Shown: positions 8,587-18,142 of the stretch, piece by piece | Position numbering within the stretch: position 1 is the first letter of the stretch | Layout of the letters: the number at the start of each line of letters is the position of its first letter | DNA from: Embleya sp042956465 | GTDB lineage: Bacteria; Actinomycetota; Actinomycetes; Streptomycetales; Streptomycetaceae | Reading direction: 5' to 3' | Assembly: GCF_042956465.1 (NCBI RefSeq) | Contig: NZ_JBIBGL010000015.1 | Location: 1 to 64,000, forward strand | DNA length: 64,000 bases | Translations under genes and position numbers: made by a program | The notes under the pieces: model-generated | Databases searched by the model: none | What the model was told of the DNA's origin: nothing | Seen by the model: only the letters and a program-made list of their open reading frames with translations

Positions 8587-11247
8587 TCAGGCCGTGTCGG
8601 CGGCGTACACCCGGATGTCCATGGGCAGTTCCTCCCGCCGGCGAATGCCGAGCTTGCGATACACCCGGGTCAGATGCTGCTCGACCGTGCTGACGGTGAC
8701 GTAGATCCGGCCCGCGATCTCCCGGTTCGAGTAGCCCGCCGCGGCCAGCACCGCCACCCGCCGCTCCGAGTCACTGAGCCGGGCGAACTGGTCGTCCCGG
8801 TCCGCCCGTTGCGCCTCGCCCGGCTCCGCAGCGGGGGCCTGGGCGGGCGCCGTCGCGGCCACCGGCTCCTCGCCGTGACAGATCTTGGCGATCCGCCGCG
8901 CCCGGCGCGCGGCGGTCCGGGCGTGCGTGTCGTTCCCCAACGCCTGGTAGGTCTCGCTCAGATCCGCCAGAACCCCGGCGCTCTCGTAGCGGTCGTTGCC
9001 GATCTGGAGCATCCCCAGCGCCTTCTCCAGGAGGGGCAGCCGAGCGTCGACCGGCATGGTCGCCGCCAGGCAACGCAGGGTCAGTCCGTACGCACGGGGC
9101 AACTCCGGCCCCAGCCCCGCCGCCTGCTCCTCGGCCAGGGCCGCCGCGCGATCGCGCCGGCCCAGGCGCAACCACCCGCGCGCGGCGCCCAGCCGCCACG
9201 GCACCAGCGCGGGGGTGTCGATGTTCCACAGGGCCATTCGCTCCCCGCACGCGGTGAAGTCGGCCAGTGCGGCATGCGGGCAATCCGCCGCCAAATGGTG
9301 TCTGCCACGCGCGTAGAGGTAGTGCAGACCCGAGCGGGTCTCGAACAGCGCGGGGTGGACGGGGCGGCCGAGGCACTCGGCGGCGGCAGCGTGGTTCCCG
9401 GTCGCGGTGTGCGCCTCGACCAGGGTGGCCAGCGCCAGGCCGACCTGGGCGTTCCACCCGTGGCCGGACATGAACGCGAGGAATTCCTCGGCCTGTTCGA
9501 TGGCCGAGTCCAGTTGTCCCTTCCGCAGCGCGACGAGGGCCCCGAGACTGCCCAACCACGCGGCGCGTACCGGTTCGTCGCGCTCGCGCGCCTCGGCGAC
9601 GAGTCGGTCGCACCACGCGGCGGCGGAGTCGATCAGGTCGGCGTAGACCAGCGCCAGGATCGCGTCGGAGACCGCCTCGAACGGCCCTTCGCCGCCTCGG
9701 CTTTCCTCCCGCAGGATCTGCTCGGCTTGGGCGACGACGTCCCGGTCGACCCGCTGCGCCAGCGCGGCGGTCAACGCTTCGGCGGCGCGCAGTTCGGCCG
9801 AGCGGGGCCCGTCGACGACCGCGGAATCGCCGCTCCGCGGTGCCGGTGCCGTGAGGCCCAGCGGGGACATGAGTCCCGGAGAGCCGGCCGCGACGCGCAA
9901 CCTGGTCAGCTGCCACGCCTCGCCGAGTCGGTCGGCGTCGTGCTCGGCGGCCACGTGGCCGACGATCTCGACCGCGTCGGCGCTCCGCAGCGACCAGAGC
10001 AGGGCGTCGGCCACCCGCAGGGCCTCTTCCGGAGCCACCTTCCCGGCCAGAATCGGTCCCTTGAGCGCGAGGAATCGTGCGTCGGCCGCCGCAGGGTCGA
10101 CGTAGCGCAGCAGCTCGGCGATCCGGATCTTGAGCGCGTAGCGGCGACTCGGGTCGGCGCAGCATTCGCCCGCGAACTGCAGGTACTCGACGGCAAGGGT
10201 GCTTCGCCGGTGCGCCGGCAGCTGCCGGGCCGCGTCCTGGAGCACGGACAGTGCCCACTCCTCGGGCAGCGGGCCGGCCGCCATCAGCAGGTTCGCCACT
10301 GTGTGCGACCGCGCGCCGGACTCGTACAGCAGTCGCGCGGCCCGGTGCCGCTGGGATACCGCTTCGTCAACGGGCAGTTCGTCCAGGATGGCCGACCGGA
10401 TCTCCTCGTGCCGAAAGCGGGTGCCATGCAGCACCCCGGCCGCGTTCAGCTCGCGCACCAGGTGTCGCGACGTCTTCGGGTCGATCCGGCACAGCCGGCT
10501 CAGCAGGCCGATGTCGGTCGCCTCGCCCAGTACGGCGGCGCCTTGGACCACGCGGGTGGCCGGCAGGCCCATACGGTGTAAGCAGCCGGCGATCGCCTGC
10601 CGGAACCAGGGCCGCGCCGATCCTCCCGCGGCGGCGTCCGGGATCGGCTCGATCGACGCCCGGCGCCCACCGGCCGGCGCGTGCCGAATCGCCGCCTCGC
10701 GTGCCCCGCAGGCGGGTTCGCCTCGGGACGCCGGCACCGACTCGACGCCTTCGCGGGGCTGGGATTCGAGGCGGATACGCCGTACCCGCGGCCCGTCGAT
10801 CAGCTCGCGCAGCATGGCGGATGCCGCCCGGCCCGGCCGCGGCTCCCCACCGAGCACGATCACCAGCGGCCGGCCGGGCACGGCCTCGGCCATGCGGGGC
10901 AGTTCACGCAGCGATTCGACATCGGCGAACTCCAGGTCGACGAGCGCGACGAGTACCGGAGCGCCCCCGGTCGCCTCGGCGTCCCCAGCGTTCCCGGTCG
11001 CCCTCAACGAGTGCCGCAGCCGCGCCGACATGGCGTAGGGCACATGCTGTTCACCCGGAGAGCCGGTGACGTCGAGCACCGTGGCCCCGGTCTGGGCGGC
11101 CCGCCGACCCAGCGCCCACAGCGCCGATTCCGTGGCCGGCGCCCGGGCCCCGTCGAGCACCGCCACCAGGTTCTCGCCTGCGGCGGCCTCTTCCAGAACG
11201 CCATCCAGTTGTCCGAATATGTCCTGGTATTCCATCAACAACGACAT
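8587..11247 (-). CDS. Large LuxR-family (LAL-type) transcriptional regulator 1
   Basis: This regulator of about 886 residues has a C-terminal LuxR helix-turn-helix (SDSERRVAVLAAAGYSNREI … TVSTVEQHLTRVYRKLGI). It is preceded by a long helical TPR/MalT-like region and a vestigial N-terminal ATPase domain. The P-loop position reads DGARAPATES, with no GxxGxGK[ST], and the Walker B-like segment LVALVDLEFAD has lost the second acidic residue. ATP binding of the usual LAL kind is therefore doubtful. ATG 11247 is chosen because GGGGGA lies 7 bases upstream; the frame is open to 11343. It is paralogous to the LAL at 11919 and divergent from it. LAL proteins usually activate neighbouring polyketide genes. 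Confidence 0.9.
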   Translation of the reverse strand: MSLLMEYQDIFGQLDGVLEEAAAGENLVAVLDGARAPATESALWALGRRAAQTGATVLDVTGSPGEQHVPYAMSARLRHSLRATGNAGDAEATGGAPVLVALVDLEFADVESLRELPRMAEAVPGRPLVIVLGGEPRPGRAASAMLRELIDGPRVRRIRLESQPREGVESVPASRGEPACGAREAAIRHAPAGGRRASIEPIPDAAAGGSARPWFRQAIAGCLHRMGLPATRVVQGAAVLGEATDIGLLSRLCRIDPKTSRHLVRELNAAGVLHGTRFRHEEIRSAILDELPVDEAVSQRHRAARLLYESGARSHTVANLLMAAGPLPEEWALSVLQDAARQLPAHRRSTLAVEYLQFAGECCADPSRRYALKIRIAELLRYVDPAAADARFLALKGPILAGKVAPEEALRVADALLWSLRSADAVEIVGHVAAEHDADRLGEAWQLTRLRVAAGSPGLMSPLGLTAPAPRSGDSAVVDGPRSAELRAAEALTAALAQRVDRDVVAQAEQILREESRGGEGPFEAVSDAILALVYADLIDSAAAWCDRLVAEARERDEPVRAAWLGSLGALVALRKGQLDSAIEQAEEFLAFMSGHGWNAQVGLALATLVEAHTATGNHAAAAECLGRPVHPALFETRSGLHYLYARGRHHLAADCPHAALADFTACGERMALWNIDTPALVPWRLGAARGWLRLGRRDRAAALAEEQAAGLGPELPRAYGLTLRCLAATMPVDARLPLLEKALGMLQIGNDRYESAGVLADLSETYQALGNDTHARTAARRARRIAKICHGEEPVAATAPAQAPAAEPGEAQRADRDDQFARLSDSERRVAVLAAAGYSNREIAGRIYVTVSTVEQHLTRVYRKLGIRRREELPMDIRVYAADTA

Positions 11248-11918
11248 CAGCAAATCCCCCATGCGCCGAGTGTGTCTGACGTTGAAACCACGGCCGATCC
11301 CGCGCCCCTGGCGCCACCGCCGGGACGTGACGATCCGGACCACGCCGTCCGGCGCCGCCTCGTCCCCGAAACGCGTTCGACCGATCCCCGCGATTCGCCT
11401 CGTTCGATACCGGAGGGCAGTCGCCCGAAAACCTTAATGCGCACTAGTACGGGGTCGGGCGACCGACTGCTGTTTGACGCACCTCCGGTGAGTAACGAAT
11501 CCCCCGACCGAGCCCGCAGCATCGGACGGGAACCGTATGCCCCGCATACAGTGCGAAGGTACTGGCGTTCCATAGGGTCTGCAAGCCCGTCACGCAGAGG
11601 CCGATGCGGAGCCCCTACATACTTACCGAGCCGGACTCCAACGCGTTAGTAGTGCAGGTCACCGAACGGCTTGCCGGTACACCCCCGGCAAGCATCGCGG
11701 TCCGTGTTTTGGCCAAGGCATTACCGAAGACTCTTGACCACTACGTGCACAGACATCTAGCGTGCCCGTGATACACAGTTGCGAATCCAAACAAGATCTG
11801 AACAAGAGATGGGGCGCCGGGCAATCCCACGGAACGGCCGTCATTAGCAACGACGGTCGCTCGTATGATGGCCGAATTGTAAACCTTTCGTGAACTCGCT
11901 GTTGTCGAACTCGGGGGA
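11248..11918. promoter_or_regulatory. 670-bp non-coding control region between two divergent LAL genes
   Basis: No gene is supported here. The region is less GC-rich than its surroundings and holds several candidate sites. GCACTAGTAC lies at 11441-11450, close to the GCACTAGTGC palindrome before the GntR-TetR gene at 18.4 kb. The inverted repeat GTATGC-CCC-GCATAC lies at 11535-11549. CCCCTACATAC lies at 11612-11622 and matches CCCCTATATAC in the PKS promoter. Near the rightward gene a TATGAT hexamer at about 11865 could serve as a -10 box. Confidence 0.5.
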
Positions 11919-14723
11919 ATGTCGACGGTGTTGTTGGTAGAGCGGAATCAGGAGAACAATCGGCTCGACGGACTACTGGCCGGTGACGACTCGGGGCGCT
12001 TTGTCGTCGCGGTCATCAGCGGATCCACCGGCATGGAGAAGACCGACCTCCTGCGGGCTTTCCGGAAACGGGCGGCGGCGGCCGGAGTCACCGTGCTCAG
12101 TGCCAGGAGCTCACCCGAGTGCCGCGATCGTCCCTATTCCACCGTGCGCGAGCTCCTGGATTCGGCCGTTCTCGGCGTGCTCACGGCAAGCTCGGCTCGC
12201 ATTTCAGCGCCCCCCGATGCCGCCGATCCGGGGCCGGCACAGGCCGCCGGCGAGCTGATCCGGACGGTATCCGAACTGTCCGCGCACGGCCCTGTCCTGG
12301 TGGCCGTCGACGACATCGAATACGCCGATCCGTCGTCCCTGCGCTGCCTGCGCCACCTGGCCCAGCACCCGGCCGCAAATCCCGTCGCCGTCGTGCTGAC
12401 CTGGGATCGCAAACTCGGCCGGCGCGCGCACCCGGCGCTCGAAGAGTTGCTCTATTGCCCGAGCGTACGGCACATCCGTATCGGTCCGCTTTCCTCGTAT
12501 GGCGGCGCACCGGTGATTTCCGAATTAATTACCGGAACGCCCGATCACCAGCTCGCGCAAGTGCACCTCGAACCTTCCGTCGAAAATCCATCCACTCTCG
12601 GCGTGATACTCACCGGGATGGATACCGCCAATGGCGGGCCGGCGGAAACAAAGGGCGCGCCGAACTCTCCCGCCGAAAGCACCGAAACGATTTTCCGCGA
12701 TGCGCTGGTGACCTGCCTGCATCGACTCGGCCCGATCGCGGTGACCATTGCCCGCGGCGTGGCACTACTCGACGAGTGCACCGATATCCACCTGCTGAGC
12801 CGATTCGGAAACGTCAGCACGATGACGGCCGGAAGCGCCCTGCGCAAACTCGCGGAGATCGGCTTCGTGCGCGATTTTCGATTCCGGCACGAGGCCGCCC
12901 GTTCGGCCGTGCTCGACGACATCCCACCACACGAGGCCGTACGCCTTCGGCATCGCGCGAGTCGCCTGCTGCGCGAGGAGGGGGCACCGGCGGAGGCCGT
13001 CGCGGCCCATCTGCTGGTCGCCGGCCCGCTGCGCCAGGACTGGGTGGTGCCCGTTCTTCTCGACGCGTCCCAGGCCGCCCTGCTCGCCGGTCGCACGTCG
13101 ACGGCGATCCACTGCCTCGAACTCGCCGCCGAGTGCTGCACGGACGAGGCCCGGCGGTACGTGGTCGAGGTTCGGGCGGCCGGGCTGCAGTGGCTGCGCG
13201 AGCCGGCCGGGTCCCGGGATCGGTTCCTCGCGCTCGGCTCGCCGCCGCGCGAGGGCAAGCCGACGCTCGGACCGGCCATGTCGGTGGCCGAGGGCCTGCT
13301 GTGGCACCTGCGCTTCGACGAGGCGCTCGACCTCGTCGACCGCTTCGACACCCGGGATCGACTACCGGCCGCGCGGCCCACGGTCGGCTCCGCCGTGCCG
13401 CGCACCCGGCTGCTGGTGGCGTCCACGTATCCGGGCCTGGTGTCCAGGCTCCCCGGTCCGGCCGCCGCCGAGGCGCCGCAATCGGGCGCGGTCACGCCGG
13501 CCACCTCCGCACCCGGTCACCGCGCGGTGCACGCCCTGTCCGCCGTACTCACCGGCGGCGCCGACGAGCACACCATCGCCCAGGCCGAACAGGTGCTGCA
13601 GGACGGCGGTTTCGCGCACGGCTCCTACCGGGTGATCGCCCCCGCGCTGCTCTCCTTGGTCTACGCCGATCTGATCGACTCGGCCGCCGTCTGGTGCACG
13701 CGCTTCCTGACCGGGGCCGGCAGTCACGAGACTCCCGGCTGGCAGGGGGTGTTGGGCACCATCGGTGCCTTGGTCTCGTTCCGCGAGGGGCGCCTGGACA
13801 TCGCCGTGGACAAGGCTCGAGCGGCGCTGGCGCACATCAAGGGCTCCACCTGGAACGAGAGTTCGGTGCTGGCGACGGCGACCCTCGCCGAGGCGTACAC
13901 CGCGATCGGCAACCACGAGGCCGCCGCCCGGGAGTTCGCCCGCCCGGCGCCCGGGGACCTGTTCGAAACCCGCGCGGGGTTGCACTACCTGTACGCCCGC
14001 GGCAGGCACCGCCTGGCCACCGGCCGGGCCCGCGCGGCACTGGCCGACTTCACCGACTGCGGGGCCAGGATGACCCGTTGGGGCATCGACACGGCCACAC
14101 TCGCGCCCTGGCGCGCCGGTGCGGTCGAGGCATCGCTGGCGCTGGGCGACGACGCGGGCGCGGCCCGCTGGGCCGAGCAGAAAGCTTCTCCCTCGGGGAT
14201 CGCCCTGCCCCGGGCCCGGGGCATCGAGCTGCGCTCACTGGCGGCCACCCGCCCCGTCGGGGACCGACCCGGCCTGCTCGAAGAGGCGCTCCAACTGCTC
14301 CAGCACAGCGGTGACCGCTATCAGAGCGCACACGCGCTCGCCGACCTGGGCGAGGCGTACCAGGTGTTGGGCGACCGGGCCAAGGCCCGTACCGCGGCCC
14401 GCCGGGCCCGCCGGATCGCGGAGAGCTGCCACGCCGAACTCCTGTGCCGCAGGCTCGTGTCCACGCATCCGTCGACTGCGAAGCCGAACGACGCCCAGGG
14501 CCCCCCGACCGAGGGGGACCGGTTCGCGATCCTGAGTGACTCCGAGCGTCGGGTGGCGATCCTGGCCGCGCAGGGCTATGCCAACCGGGAGATCTCCGAC
14601 CGCCTGCACGTCACGATCAGCACCGTCGAGCAGCACCTGACCCGGGTCTACCGGAAGATGAGCATCCGCAACCGCGAGGAACTTCCCACCGAGTTTCGGA
14701 TCGGCGCGAGCACCGACGGCTGA
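11919..14723 (+). CDS. Large LuxR-family (LAL-type) transcriptional regulator 2
   Basis: This 934-residue paralogue of the divergent LAL ends in an almost identical LuxR helix-turn-helix (SDSERRVAILAAQGYANREI … TISTVEQHLTRVYRKMSI). Its N-terminal ATPase domain is better preserved. Walker B (VAVDDIEYAD) is intact, but the P-loop reads GSTGMEKT, with Glu in place of the final glycine of GxxGxGK[ST]. The long middle is helical and repeat-like, as in MalT. ATG 11919 has GGGGGA only 1-2 bases away, so GTG 11928 (about 11 bases from that site) is an equally good start. It is likely a pathway-specific activator of the PKS genes. Confidence 0.9.
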   Translation: MSTVLLVERNQENNRLDGLLAGDDSGRFVVAVISGSTGMEKTDLLRAFRKRAAAAGVTVLSARSSPECRDRPYSTVRELLDSAVLGVLTASSARISAPPDAADPGPAQAAGELIRTVSELSAHGPVLVAVDDIEYADPSSLRCLRHLAQHPAANPVAVVLTWDRKLGRRAHPALEELLYCPSVRHIRIGPLSSYGGAPVISELITGTPDHQLAQVHLEPSVENPSTLGVILTGMDTANGGPAETKGAPNSPAESTETIFRDALVTCLHRLGPIAVTIARGVALLDECTDIHLLSRFGNVSTMTAGSALRKLAEIGFVRDFRFRHEAARSAVLDDIPPHEAVRLRHRASRLLREEGAPAEAVAAHLLVAGPLRQDWVVPVLLDASQAALLAGRTSTAIHCLELAAECCTDEARRYVVEVRAAGLQWLREPAGSRDRFLALGSPPREGKPTLGPAMSVAEGLLWHLRFDEALDLVDRFDTRDRLPAARPTVGSAVPRTRLLVASTYPGLVSRLPGPAAAEAPQSGAVTPATSAPGHRAVHALSAVLTGGADEHTIAQAEQVLQDGGFAHGSYRVIAPALLSLVYADLIDSAAVWCTRFLTGAGSHETPGWQGVLGTIGALVSFREGRLDIAVDKARAALAHIKGSTWNESSVLATATLAEAYTAIGNHEAAAREFARPAPGDLFETRAGLHYLYARGRHRLATGRARAALADFTDCGARMTRWGIDTATLAPWRAGAVEASLALGDDAGAARWAEQKASPSGIALPRARGIELRSLAATRPVGDRPGLLEEALQLLQHSGDRYQSAHALADLGEAYQVLGDRAKARTAARRARRIAESCHAELLCRRLVSTHPSTAKPNDAQGPPTEGDRFAILSDSERRVAILAAQGYANREISDRLHVTISTVEQHLTRVYRKMSIRNREELPTEFRIGASTDG

Positions 14724-14740
14724 CCGCCACGGGCCGGGCC

Positions 14741-14769
14741 GGGCGATCGGGTTCCGAACCCGATCGCCC
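14741..14769. terminator. Bidirectional terminator between LAL 2 and the PqqD-like gene
   Basis: A perfect 14-bp inverted repeat (GGGCGATCGGGTTC … GAACCCGATCGCCC) with a one-base centre lies between two convergent genes. Confidence 0.75.
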
Positions 14770-14785
14770 GCTTCCGCGCTCCCGC

Positions 14786-15106
14786 TCACCCGTCGTAGCT
14801 GACCAGTCCGGCGGCCCGGATCTCGCTCAACCACCCGTCGAGTTCGAAGCGGACCCAGACCGGCTCGGTGCCCCACAGTTCGGCGAGCATGGCCACCGCG
14901 AGATCGGGTCGCCCCTGGTGCCGCTGGAGCGCGATCCACATGGCCACCGCCGGCGGCGCGTAGCGGTAGGACTCGTCGGCCCAGGCGGAGTAGAGCTCGA
15001 GGCGTCCGTCGGCGGTGACGGTGACCGTCGTGTCGCGCGCGGGTCGAACGACCGTCCGCCGCTCCCGGTGTGGGTTCGGGTCCGGGTCCTCGGCGCTCAC
15101 CGTCAT
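14786..15106 (-). CDS. Small PqqD-like protein
   Basis: This 106-residue protein has an excellent ribosome site (GAGGAG, 5 bases before ATG). Its pattern resembles PqqD / RiPP-recognition folds: a short beta hairpin (TVTVTADGRLELYS), then YRYAPPAVAMWIALQ, then a winged-helix-like stretch ending FELDGWLSEIRAAGLV. PqqD proteins bind peptide substrates for modifying enzymes. No radical-SAM partner or precursor peptide is visible in the window. It lies downstream of the SRPBCC gene but a strong terminator separates the two, so it probably has its own promoter. The assignment is by pattern only; a cluster-specific protein of unknown role is the alternative. Confidence 0.55.
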   Translation of the reverse strand: MTVSAEDPDPNPHRERRTVVRPARDTTVTVTADGRLELYSAWADESYRYAPPAVAMWIALQRHQGRPDLAVAMLAELWGTEPVWVRFELDGWLSEIRAAGLVSYDG

Positions 15107-15220
15107 GTCGACTCCTCAGTCTCTGCGTCGAGGCACCGAAGGCGTGACGCGTGAGTACGGCATCACCTCGACGAGCAACTTATAGCGGATCGCCGAGCCG
15201 GTGAGGAGGGAAAGAAGAAG

Positions 15221-15258
15221 CCGGAGCCTCCGCGGACGGGGGTCGGCGGAGGCTCCGG
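15221..15258 (-). terminator. Rho-independent terminator after the SRPBCC gene
   Basis: A perfect 13-bp inverted repeat (CCGGAGCCTCCGC / GCGGAGGCTCCGG) with a 12-base loop is followed on the minus strand by CTTCTTCTTT. This ends the leftward SRPBCC transcript. Confidence 0.85.
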
Positions 15259-15314
15259 TCGCACCGCGCGACCGTGACGGGGGGCACGTGGCGGTGCGGT
15301 TTGGTGGGCTCCCC

Positions 15315-15737
15315 TCAGACTGCCGCCTCGGCGAGGGCCCTGGCTCCGATGGCGAGGTTGGTGGTCAGTCCCGGGCCGAGCGCCTCGCCGAGCGCCTCGT
15401 TGCCCGGTCCCGCCAGCTCCAGCCGGTGGGTGATCTGCGCGCCGCCCGAAGTCCGCGGCGCGACCCGGCAGATGGTCCGCAGGAGCACGTTCTCGTCGAC
15501 CTGCGTCTCCATCGTGAAGCTGTGCTGCGTGGTGACCGCGGAGAGCCGGAACGGCACCGGACCGTACGCCTCGCTGGTGATGGTGCCCTCGCTGCCGGCG
15601 GCGAACGGGCCGTGTAGTTCGACCAGCTTGATGCCCGGGTTCCAGATGGGCCACGTGGTCAGGTCCACGTAGTGTGCCCAGACCACCTCGGGAGCGGCGT
15701 CGGTGTCGATGCTGTATTCATGATTCCACATGTGCAT
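15315..15737 (-). CDS. SRPBCC / polyketide cyclase-like protein
   Basis: This 140-residue START-like (SRPBCC, Bet v 1 fold) protein starts with the typical beta strand and Trp-rich entry (EYSIDTDAAPEVVWAHYVDL … WPIWNPG) and ends in a long helix. The fold forms a hydrophobic pocket and is found in aromatic polyketide cyclases and lipid or ligand carriers. With modular PKS genes nearby, a cyclase or ligand-binding role is possible but unproven. Two start codons fit: ATG 15737 (AGGGG 4 bases upstream) and ATG 15731 (10 bases). It follows the MMPL gene by 78 bp in the same direction and is probably in the same operon. Confidence 0.8.
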   Translation of the reverse strand: MHMWNHEYSIDTDAAPEVVWAHYVDLTTWPIWNPGIKLVELHGPFAAGSEGTITSEAYGPVPFRLSAVTTQHSFTMETQVDENVLLRTICRVAPRTSGGAQITHRLELAGPGNEALGEALGPGLTTNLAIGARALAEAAV

Positions 15738-15815
15738 TGCACCCCTTTTATTTCGTCACGACTTCTTCACGAACATCGCACGGCCCTGATTCGCCGACGC
15801 GGGATTTTCCCTCGG

Positions 15816-18026
15816 TCAATCGACTCGGACCGGCTCCGGAGAAACGTGCGACGCTTCCGGTCGGGCCAATTCCGCGGGAACGCTGTGGGAGAGATGCGGC
15901 AGCCAGCGCAGGAACCACGGCATGTACCAGTTCTTCTCGCCGAGCAGCATCATCATCGAGGGCAGCAGGATCATCCGGACGATCGTGGCGTCCAGCAGCA
16001 CCGCGACCGCGAGGCCCACGCCCATCTGTTTCATGTCCTGCATGGACAAGGTGGCGAAGACCGCGAACAGCGCCGCCATGATCGTGGCCGCCCCCGTGAT
16101 CGCGCCCGCCGTGGCCCGAATGCCCTGGCGGATCGCCTCCTTCGTGGACGCTCCCTGATCGTGTGCCTCACGGATTCGAGACACCACGAACACGTGGTAG
16201 TCCATCGAGAGCCCGAACAGGACCACGAGCACGAACAGCGGCATCCACGCCTCGATTGCCCCGGCCGGCTCCGTATGCAGCCGCTCCGCCTGCCAACCGT
16301 CCTGGAAGACCCGGGTCATCGCCCCGTATGCGGCGAGCACCGACAGGATGTTGAGGCAGATGGAGAGCAGCGCGATCGGCAGCGAGCGGAAGCAGATCAG
16401 CATGATCAGGAAGGTGACGGCCACGATGAAGCCGAAGACCGGCAGGATTCCGCTCTTCAGCTTGGCGGTGAAGTCCACGGACGACGCCAGGTCGCCGGTG
16501 ACGTAGACCTTGGTCGTGACCGGGGTCAGGGTCTGCGGGATGAGCTCGTCCCGCAAGTGCTCCAGCGCCTTCTTCGAGCGGGCGTCGGATCCGTTGCCCG
16601 CGAGCGGCACCTGGATTTTGGCGACGTTCGCCTGCGGGAAGACCTGCGTCTCCACGGCCTTGCCGAAGTCGGGACTGGCCTTCGCCTTCGCCTCGAAGTC
16701 GGCCAGCGCGGCCCGGGTGGGGCCCGACCCGATGTCGGCCGCCTCGACCACCACCGTTGCCGGGGCCGGGCCGCCGGGGAAGGTCGCGGTGATCTGCTCG
16801 TAGTCCAGGCGCAACGGGGCGTCCGCGGGCATCTGCTTCTGCAGGCCCAGTTGTTCGGTCTTCATGTCCCGGGCCGGCGAGGCCAGCACCACCATCGCGG
16901 CGATCCCGAGCACCGCGAACAGCGCGGGCGCGGCCAGCACGGGCTTCAGCAGTGCCCCGGAGAGGCCGCCACTGGCCCGTGGCCGGCCCTTGCGCCCGCC
17001 GAGGAAGGGCACCTTCCCCTTGTTGACCCGATCGCCCAGCCAGGACATCAGCGCGGGCAGGATGGTCACCGAGCCGAGCATCGCGATGAAGACCACCAGG
17101 ATCGTGGCCGCCGCGAAGCCCTTGAAGATGAGCAGCCCGGACAGGAACATGCCGGCCATGGCGACCATCACGGTCACCCCGGAGATCAGCACCGCCCGGC
17201 CCGACGTCGCCGCGGCGATCCGCAGCGCGGTCTCCGCGTCCCGACCGGCGGCCCGCTCGTCGCGCTCGCGGCGCAGGTAGAACAGGCAGTAGTCGATGCC
17301 CACCGCCAGACCCATCAGCAGCATCACCGAGCTGGTGGTCTGGAACATGTGCATCTTGTAACTGAGCAGCGCCAACAGGCCGTTGGCCGCGATGAACGCG
17401 GTCATCGCCAGTGCGACCGGCAGCAGCGCGGCCACCAGCGCGCCGAAGGCGACCAGGAGGATGCCCAGGGCCAGCGGCACCGCTGTCCACTCGGCCCGTT
17501 CGAAGTCCTCGGAGAGCATGTCGTTGAGCCACTTGTTGGCGCTCGCGTCGCCGAACTGGTGGATCTTGACGTCGCCGTGGGCCTTCTTGACCTCCCCGAC
17601 CGCGGCCAGCACCGGCTTCATCCGGCTGTCGGCAGTGTCCTTCTCGCCCTTGATCTCGAACGTGATCAGCGCGGACTTGGCGTTCTCCGCCGGCAGCGGC
17701 GCCTTGAGCTGCTGAACGACGTCGATGCCCTCGAGCCGGCCGGTCAGGTCCGCGGCCGCCTTCTTCCACTCGCCCGCGTCCCGACCGGTCACCATCACCA
17801 ACTCGACGGCCGGTTCCTCGATCTTGTGGTCCTCGAGGATCTGTCGGGCCCGGGCCGAGTCGCCCGCGTCCAACTCGGCAACGGTCGCCTCCTGGAGACC
17901 GGCGTTGCCACCCACCGCCGCGCTGACCACCACGAACAGTAGCCAGCCGAAGATCGCCGTCTTGCGGTGGCGGGTGCTCCACCCGCCGAGTCTTGCCGCG
18001 ATGCCACGCCCGGGTCGGCGGGTCAC
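15816..18026 (-). CDS. MMPL-family (RND-like) membrane transporter
   Basis: This 736-residue protein has the two-fold MMPL layout. TM1 (about 24-42) is followed by a large external loop, a block of five TM segments (about 185-340), a second TM and loop, and a final five-TM block (about 530-700). The characteristic GLAVGIDYCLFYLRRERDE and VVLFGLSMDYHVFVVSRIRE motifs, with the Asp-Tyr pairs used in proton coupling, are present in both halves. Family members export lipids, antibiotics or siderophores. Its place in a PKS region suggests product export or self-resistance. The start is GTG 18026 with a weak ribosome site. It is driven by the promoter at 18143-18172 and divergent from a GntR-TetR regulator that probably controls it. 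Confidence 0.93.
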   Translation of the reverse strand: MTRRPGRGIAARLGGWSTRHRKTAIFGWLLFVVVSAAVGGNAGLQEATVAELDAGDSARARQILEDHKIEEPAVELVMVTGRDAGEWKKAAADLTGRLEGIDVVQQLKAPLPAENAKSALITFEIKGEKDTADSRMKPVLAAVGEVKKAHGDVKIHQFGDASANKWLNDMLSEDFERAEWTAVPLALGILLVAFGALVAALLPVALAMTAFIAANGLLALLSYKMHMFQTTSSVMLLMGLAVGIDYCLFYLRRERDERAAGRDAETALRIAAATSGRAVLISGVTVMVAMAGMFLSGLLIFKGFAAATILVVFIAMLGSVTILPALMSWLGDRVNKGKVPFLGGRKGRPRASGGLSGALLKPVLAAPALFAVLGIAAMVVLASPARDMKTEQLGLQKQMPADAPLRLDYEQITATFPGGPAPATVVVEAADIGSGPTRAALADFEAKAKASPDFGKAVETQVFPQANVAKIQVPLAGNGSDARSKKALEHLRDELIPQTLTPVTTKVYVTGDLASSVDFTAKLKSGILPVFGFIVAVTFLIMLICFRSLPIALLSICLNILSVLAAYGAMTRVFQDGWQAERLHTEPAGAIEAWMPLFVLVVLFGLSMDYHVFVVSRIREAHDQGASTKEAIRQGIRATAGAITGAATIMAALFAVFATLSMQDMKQMGVGLAVAVLLDATIVRMILLPSMMMLLGEKNWYMPWFLRWLPHLSHSVPAELARPEASHVSPEPVRVD

Positions 18027-18142
18027 GGCTGTTCACCGCAGCACGCCGCCGCGCCGATCGGGGTGGCTCGTAAGAGCGTGGGCATCTGGGTTCTCCGCTT
18101 CGAATCACTGGAACTGTATATGCCGTAGATGCTTGAGTTTAT

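Noticed and set aside
15672..17942. Long plus-strand frame opposite the MMPL transporter
   Set aside because: His/Arg/Gln-rich product with no domain; the minus strand carries clear MMPL motifs.
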